Assembly (NCBI GenBank): GCA_964036665.1
Contig: OZ038526.1
Coordinates: 16,802,001 to 16,866,000 of the forward strand
DNA from: Gordius sp. MW1
Lineage: Eukaryota > Nematomorpha > Gordioida > Gordea > Gordiidae
Length of the DNA stretch: 64,000 nt
Reading direction: 5' to 3'
Shown here: in pieces, positions 61,040 to 64,000 of the stretch
Position numbering within the stretch: the stretch's first letter is position 1
Layout of the letters: the number at the start of each line of letters is the position of its first letter
Program-made: the position numbers and the translations under genes
Notes under the pieces: model-generated
Told to the model about the DNA's origin: nothing
What the model saw: only the letters and a program-made list of their open reading frames with translations
The model's database searches: none

Positions 61040-61262
61040 CCCGACCCCGCCCGAAAGCGAGGGAGATAGAGATGAGGGGTGGGCCACCTCTTATGCATTA
61101 ATTTAAAAAATAACACAGCGAGGGAGATAGAGATGAGGGGTGGGGCACCTATTTCTCATGCATTAATTTAAAAAATCGATAACCTAATATACCCAATGCA
61201 AATAGATAGGGACGGACAACGGACAACCAAAAACGAGCCCATAAATTGCATTGCAATTAATA
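61040..61262 (-). repeat. composite repeat end module
   Basis: Two copies of GCGAGGGAGATAGAGATGAG GGGTGGGxCACCT (61058 and 61117), also at 55043, then ACGGACAACGGACAACC and CCCATAAATTGCATTGCAAT. This is the same terminus as 55118-55168 and, reversed, 35989-36060. Confidence 0.75.
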
Positions 61263-61272
61263 TATATGAGGT

Positions 61273-61910
61273 AAATGTCATAATCTATGTTTATGATGCG
61301 ATTTAAATTTTTTTTCAAATTGTGACTCACCAAGCGCTTAAAAAATGTTTTTCACCTTTGAAATCTAGATTTTTGAAAGTTTAGCGGTCGCCCAGGTGAC
61401 AAATGTCATAATCTATGTTTATGATGCGATTTAAATTTTTTTTTCAAATTGTGACTCACTAAGAGCTTAAAAAATGTTTTTCACCTTTGAAATTAAGATT
61501 TTTAAAAGTGTAGCGGTCGCCCAGGTGACAAATGTCATAATCTATGTTTATGATGCGATTTAAATTTTTTTTTCAAATTGTGACTCACTAAAAGCTTAAA
61601 AATGTTTTTCACCTTTGAAATTAGGATTTTTGAAAGTTTAGCGGTCGCCCAGGTGACAAATGTCATAATCTACATTTATGATGCGATTTAAATTTTTTTT
61701 TCAAATTATGACTCACTAAGCGCTTAAAAAATGTTTTTCACCTTTGAAATCAAGATTTTTGAAAGTTTAGCGGTCGGCCAGGTGACAAATGTCATGATCT
61801 ATGTTTATGATGCGATTTAAATTTTTTTTTCAAATTGTGACTCACTAATAGCTTAAAAATGTTTTTCATCTTTGAAATTAAGATTTTTGAAAGTTTAGCG
61901 GTCGCCCAGG
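61273..61910 (+). repeat. left arm: five 128-129-bp subrepeats
   Basis: Unit starts (AAATGTCATAATC) at 61273, 61401, 61530, 61658 and 61787. Each unit contains TTTATGATGCGATTTAAATT, TTGTGACTCACTAA, GTTTTTCACCTTTGAAAT, and GTTTAGCGGTCGCCCAGGTG. The first unit lacks the GTGAC joining bases and abuts the composite repeat terminus. Confidence 0.93.
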
Positions 61911-62106
61911 TGCGATTTAAAATTTTTACTTATAGATGGCAAAAATAATACTAAAAATCGTCATGGATATAATATTTACAAATTTTATTAAGTCTAATAA
62001 TAAATTTATAAAATCAATGATAAACATATAATAGATGAAATTATAAAATATTTAGGTTGTAAAATTTATATTTCGCCATGATTTCAGGCACATCATATCA
62101 CGAATT

Positions 62107-62128
62107 GTAATAGGTTATAACCTATTAC
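62107..62128. other. perfect 22-bp palindrome
   Basis: GTAATAGGTTA joined directly to its reverse complement TAACCTATTAC. It sits at the inner edge of the left arm, exactly where the hAT reading frame ends. The right-arm counterpart near 62966 (AATAGGTTATCACCTACTAC) carries mismatches. Confidence 0.8.
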
Positions 62129-62627
62129 GCCTCGCAGTTAGAATATTTCCGGCCATGGAAAACATCCGTTCACTTGGAACGGAGGTGGTAAACTGTGCCA
62201 AATAATCTCTGGCCATTTTTCCCAAACCCGGGAACCGTGATTCATTTAGCCTCCACCATTCTAATACTGTATTAGCTGCTAAAGGAATATCTTTTTCATA
62301 TTCACTCATTTCGCCAGCATAATCAACACAGGACTCTGTTGGATTAAATGCGTCATTAAAATATTATATAAAAATTTATATACCTCCTTAAACGATTCAA
62401 AATGGCTAGGGTGTAATCGTCTTCTTTACGAGCAATCTCATCATGAAAACAAAATCTTTCTTGTGATTTATAAATATTATGTAAATTCACCAGCTTTTCA
62501 TAATTCTCTAATAAAATATTAAAAATTATTAAGTGATTAAAATAGAGGTACCTGTATTATTATCTTACCAATTATTTTCATTATCTGGTGAATTTGAATC
62601 ATTAAAAGAGGTAGATTGAGAATCCAT
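62115..62627 (-). pseudogene. hAT transposase remnant (ZBED-like C-terminus)
   Basis: The minus-strand C-terminal part reads NTVLEWWRLNESRFPGLGKM ARDYLA, then TTSVPSERMFSMAGNILTAR RNRL: the hAT dimerisation domain with its WW..N...FP.L..MARDYL and PSER.FS..G motifs. Upstream in the same orientation are AFNPTESCVDYAGEMSEYEK, an internal segment ending DDYTLAILNRLRR, and a possible N-terminus MDSQSTSFNDSNSPDNENNW starting at 62627 and followed by GTAAGA. The pieces do not join in one frame, and the BED finger and catalytic core are missing. Confidence 0.8.
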
Positions 62628-62964
62628 TTTATTATAACTATTTATGTTATGCGTGTTTATAAAAACTTATATTAAAAAATTAAGCGTGAGATTGCGAGTA
62701 AGAGGGGGACGAAAGGACGAAGCAAATTATAATTTTTAAATGGCATGGCATTAATATTTTAGAAAGAGAGAAGTAAATGAGTCATCCATCTCATGGCATG
62801 TGCATGATGTGGATGAGGGAGGAGGGAGCCGACGCCGAGCCATTGAAAACAATAGAATGAAATGAGTAAAGTTTTAAATATAATCTACTCTACCACTCTC
62901 CTCTCCAGTCAAGTCAAAAGCCAGCAACTAGTGGGAGTTGCCAACTCCTGCGAGACGTAATTAA
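62628..62964. other. centre of the foldback; no gene seen
   Basis: AT-rich, then a purine-rich patch with GATGAGGGAGGAGGGAGCCG near 62811. It could include the hAT promoter for the minus-strand ATG at 62627, but no TATA element is obvious. Confidence 0.4.
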
Positions 62965-63195
62965 TAATAGGTTATCACCTACTACAATTCAATTCGTGAT
63001 ATGATGTGCCTAAAATTATGGCGAAATATTAATTTTACAGCCTAAATATGTTCTAATTTGGTCTATTACTATAAGTTTAAGTTTACCATTTATAAAATTA
63101 TTATTAGACTTAATAAAATTTGTAAATGTAAATATTATATCCATGACGATTTTTAGTATTATTTTAGCCATCTATAAGTAAAAATTAAAAAAATT

Positions 63196-64000
63196 TAAAT
63201 CGCACCTGGGCGACCGCTAAACTTTCAAAAACCTTAATTTCAAAGGTGAAAAACATTTTAAGCTCTTAGTGAGTCACAATTTGAAAAAAAAATTAAATCG
63301 CATCATAAACATAGAGTATGACATTTGTCACCTGGGCGACAGCTAAACTTTCAAAAATCTTGATTTCAAAGGTGAAAAACATTTTTTATGCGCTTAGTGA
63401 GTCATAATTTGAAAAAAAATTTAAATCGCATCATAAACATAGATTATGACATTTGTCACCTGGGCGACCGCTAAACTTTCAAAAATCTACATTTCAAAGG
63501 TGAAAAACATTTCTTAAGCTGGTAGTGAGTCACAATTTGAAAAAAAAATTTAAATCGCATCATAAACATAGATTATGACATTTGTCACCTGGGCGACCGC
63601 TAAACTTTCAAAAATCTAGATTTCAAAGGTGAAAAACATTTTTTAAGCTCCTAGTGAGTCACAATTTGGAAAAAAATTTAAATCGCATCATAAAATTAGA
63701 TTATGACATTTGTCAACTGGGCGACCGCTAAACTTTCAAAAATTTTAATTTCAAAGGTGAAAAACATTTTTTAAGCGCTTGGTGAGTCACAATTTGAAAA
63801 AAAAATTTAAATCGCATCATAAATATAGATTATGACATTTGTTACCTGGGCGACCGCTAAACTTTCAAAATTTAGATTTCAAAGGTGAAAAACATTTTTT
63901 AAGCTCCTAGTGAGTCACAATTTAAAAAAAAAAATTTTAATCGCATCATAAACATAGATTATGACATTTGTCACCTGGGCGACCGCTAAACTTTCAAAAA
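63196..64000 (-). repeat. right arm: at least seven inverted subrepeats
   Basis: CACCTGGGCGACCGC-type unit starts at 63203, 63329, 63457, 63586, 63714, 63843 and 63972, spacing 126-129 bp. They are the reverse complement of the left-arm units, with small differences such as GACAGC for GACCGC near 63338. The array continues past the window. Confidence 0.93.

Larger units (their letters stand above)
61273..64000. mobile_element. large foldback element with tandem-subrepeat arms and hAT core
   Basis: Left arm: five direct ~128-bp units (61273-61910) plus ~200 bp of flanking sequence. Right arm: at least seven units of the same repeat inverted (from ~63196), plus matching flank (about 62965-63195). 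The flanks match in inverse order too: TTTTTACTTATAGATGGC / GCCATCTATAAGTAAAAA and ATTTCGCCATGATTTCAGGC / GCCTAAAATTATGGCGAAAT. The centre (~62130-62960) holds a hAT transposase remnant on the minus strand. The right end lies beyond the window. Confidence 0.88.

Overview
The window is AT-rich eukaryotic nuclear DNA with almost no intact genes. A long tandem satellite, several classes of transposon remnant and one or two very small spliced candidate genes fill it. The transposon types (PIF/Harbinger with a MADF-type partner, ZMYM1-like and ZBED-like hAT, Ty3/gypsy), TTAGGG-like fragments and candidate introns of only 36 and 39 nt fit an invertebrate animal. I cannot name the species. No rRNA gene, true tRNA gene or CRISPR array was seen.

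Region 1 (1-35061): about 96 head-to-tail monomers of a ~340-344 bp satellite, all in one orientation, continuing past the left edge. Monomer variants recur in multi-monomer blocks (about 2.05 kb near the left end, 3.09 kb in the middle), so there is higher-order structure. Most monomers carry short dyads, including an 8-bp stem with an 11-nt loop. One short LTR retrotransposon (12026-14120) with a 5-bp target duplication interrupts the array.

Region 2 (35062-38405): a short unique segment with one unassigned open frame, then a composite repeat family. The family combines CCAAT/ATTGG hairpin units, tRNA-like segments with Pol III B-box motifs, and a recurring end motif (AATTGCTATGCAAT). A small GC-rich island encodes a repeated 19-residue basic peptide. 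Reverse-orientation copies of the composite family lie at 53.8-55.2 kb and 59.9-61.3 kb.

Region 3 (39.5-43.7 kb): two adjacent copies of a PIF/Harbinger fragment, each with a MADF-like frame on + and a DDE transposase remnant on -. The second copy is split by a 2.8-kb insertion holding two tandem foldback elements with ~315-bp inverted arms. Region 4 (44-51 kb): an EBP2-like gene fragment with a 39-nt intron, a hAT MITE, a duplicated ~0.5-kb repeat, a three-layer nest (two hAT elements, each with an 8-bp target duplication, inside a long-TIR MITE), and a small two-exon gene for a very basic protein. Region 5 (56.9-59.1 kb): a decayed Ty3/gypsy element whose LTR start matches the LTR inside the satellite. 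Region 6 (61.3 kb to the end): a large foldback structure whose arms are tandem ~128-bp subrepeats (5 units left, at least 7 right, inverted) around a hAT transposase remnant.
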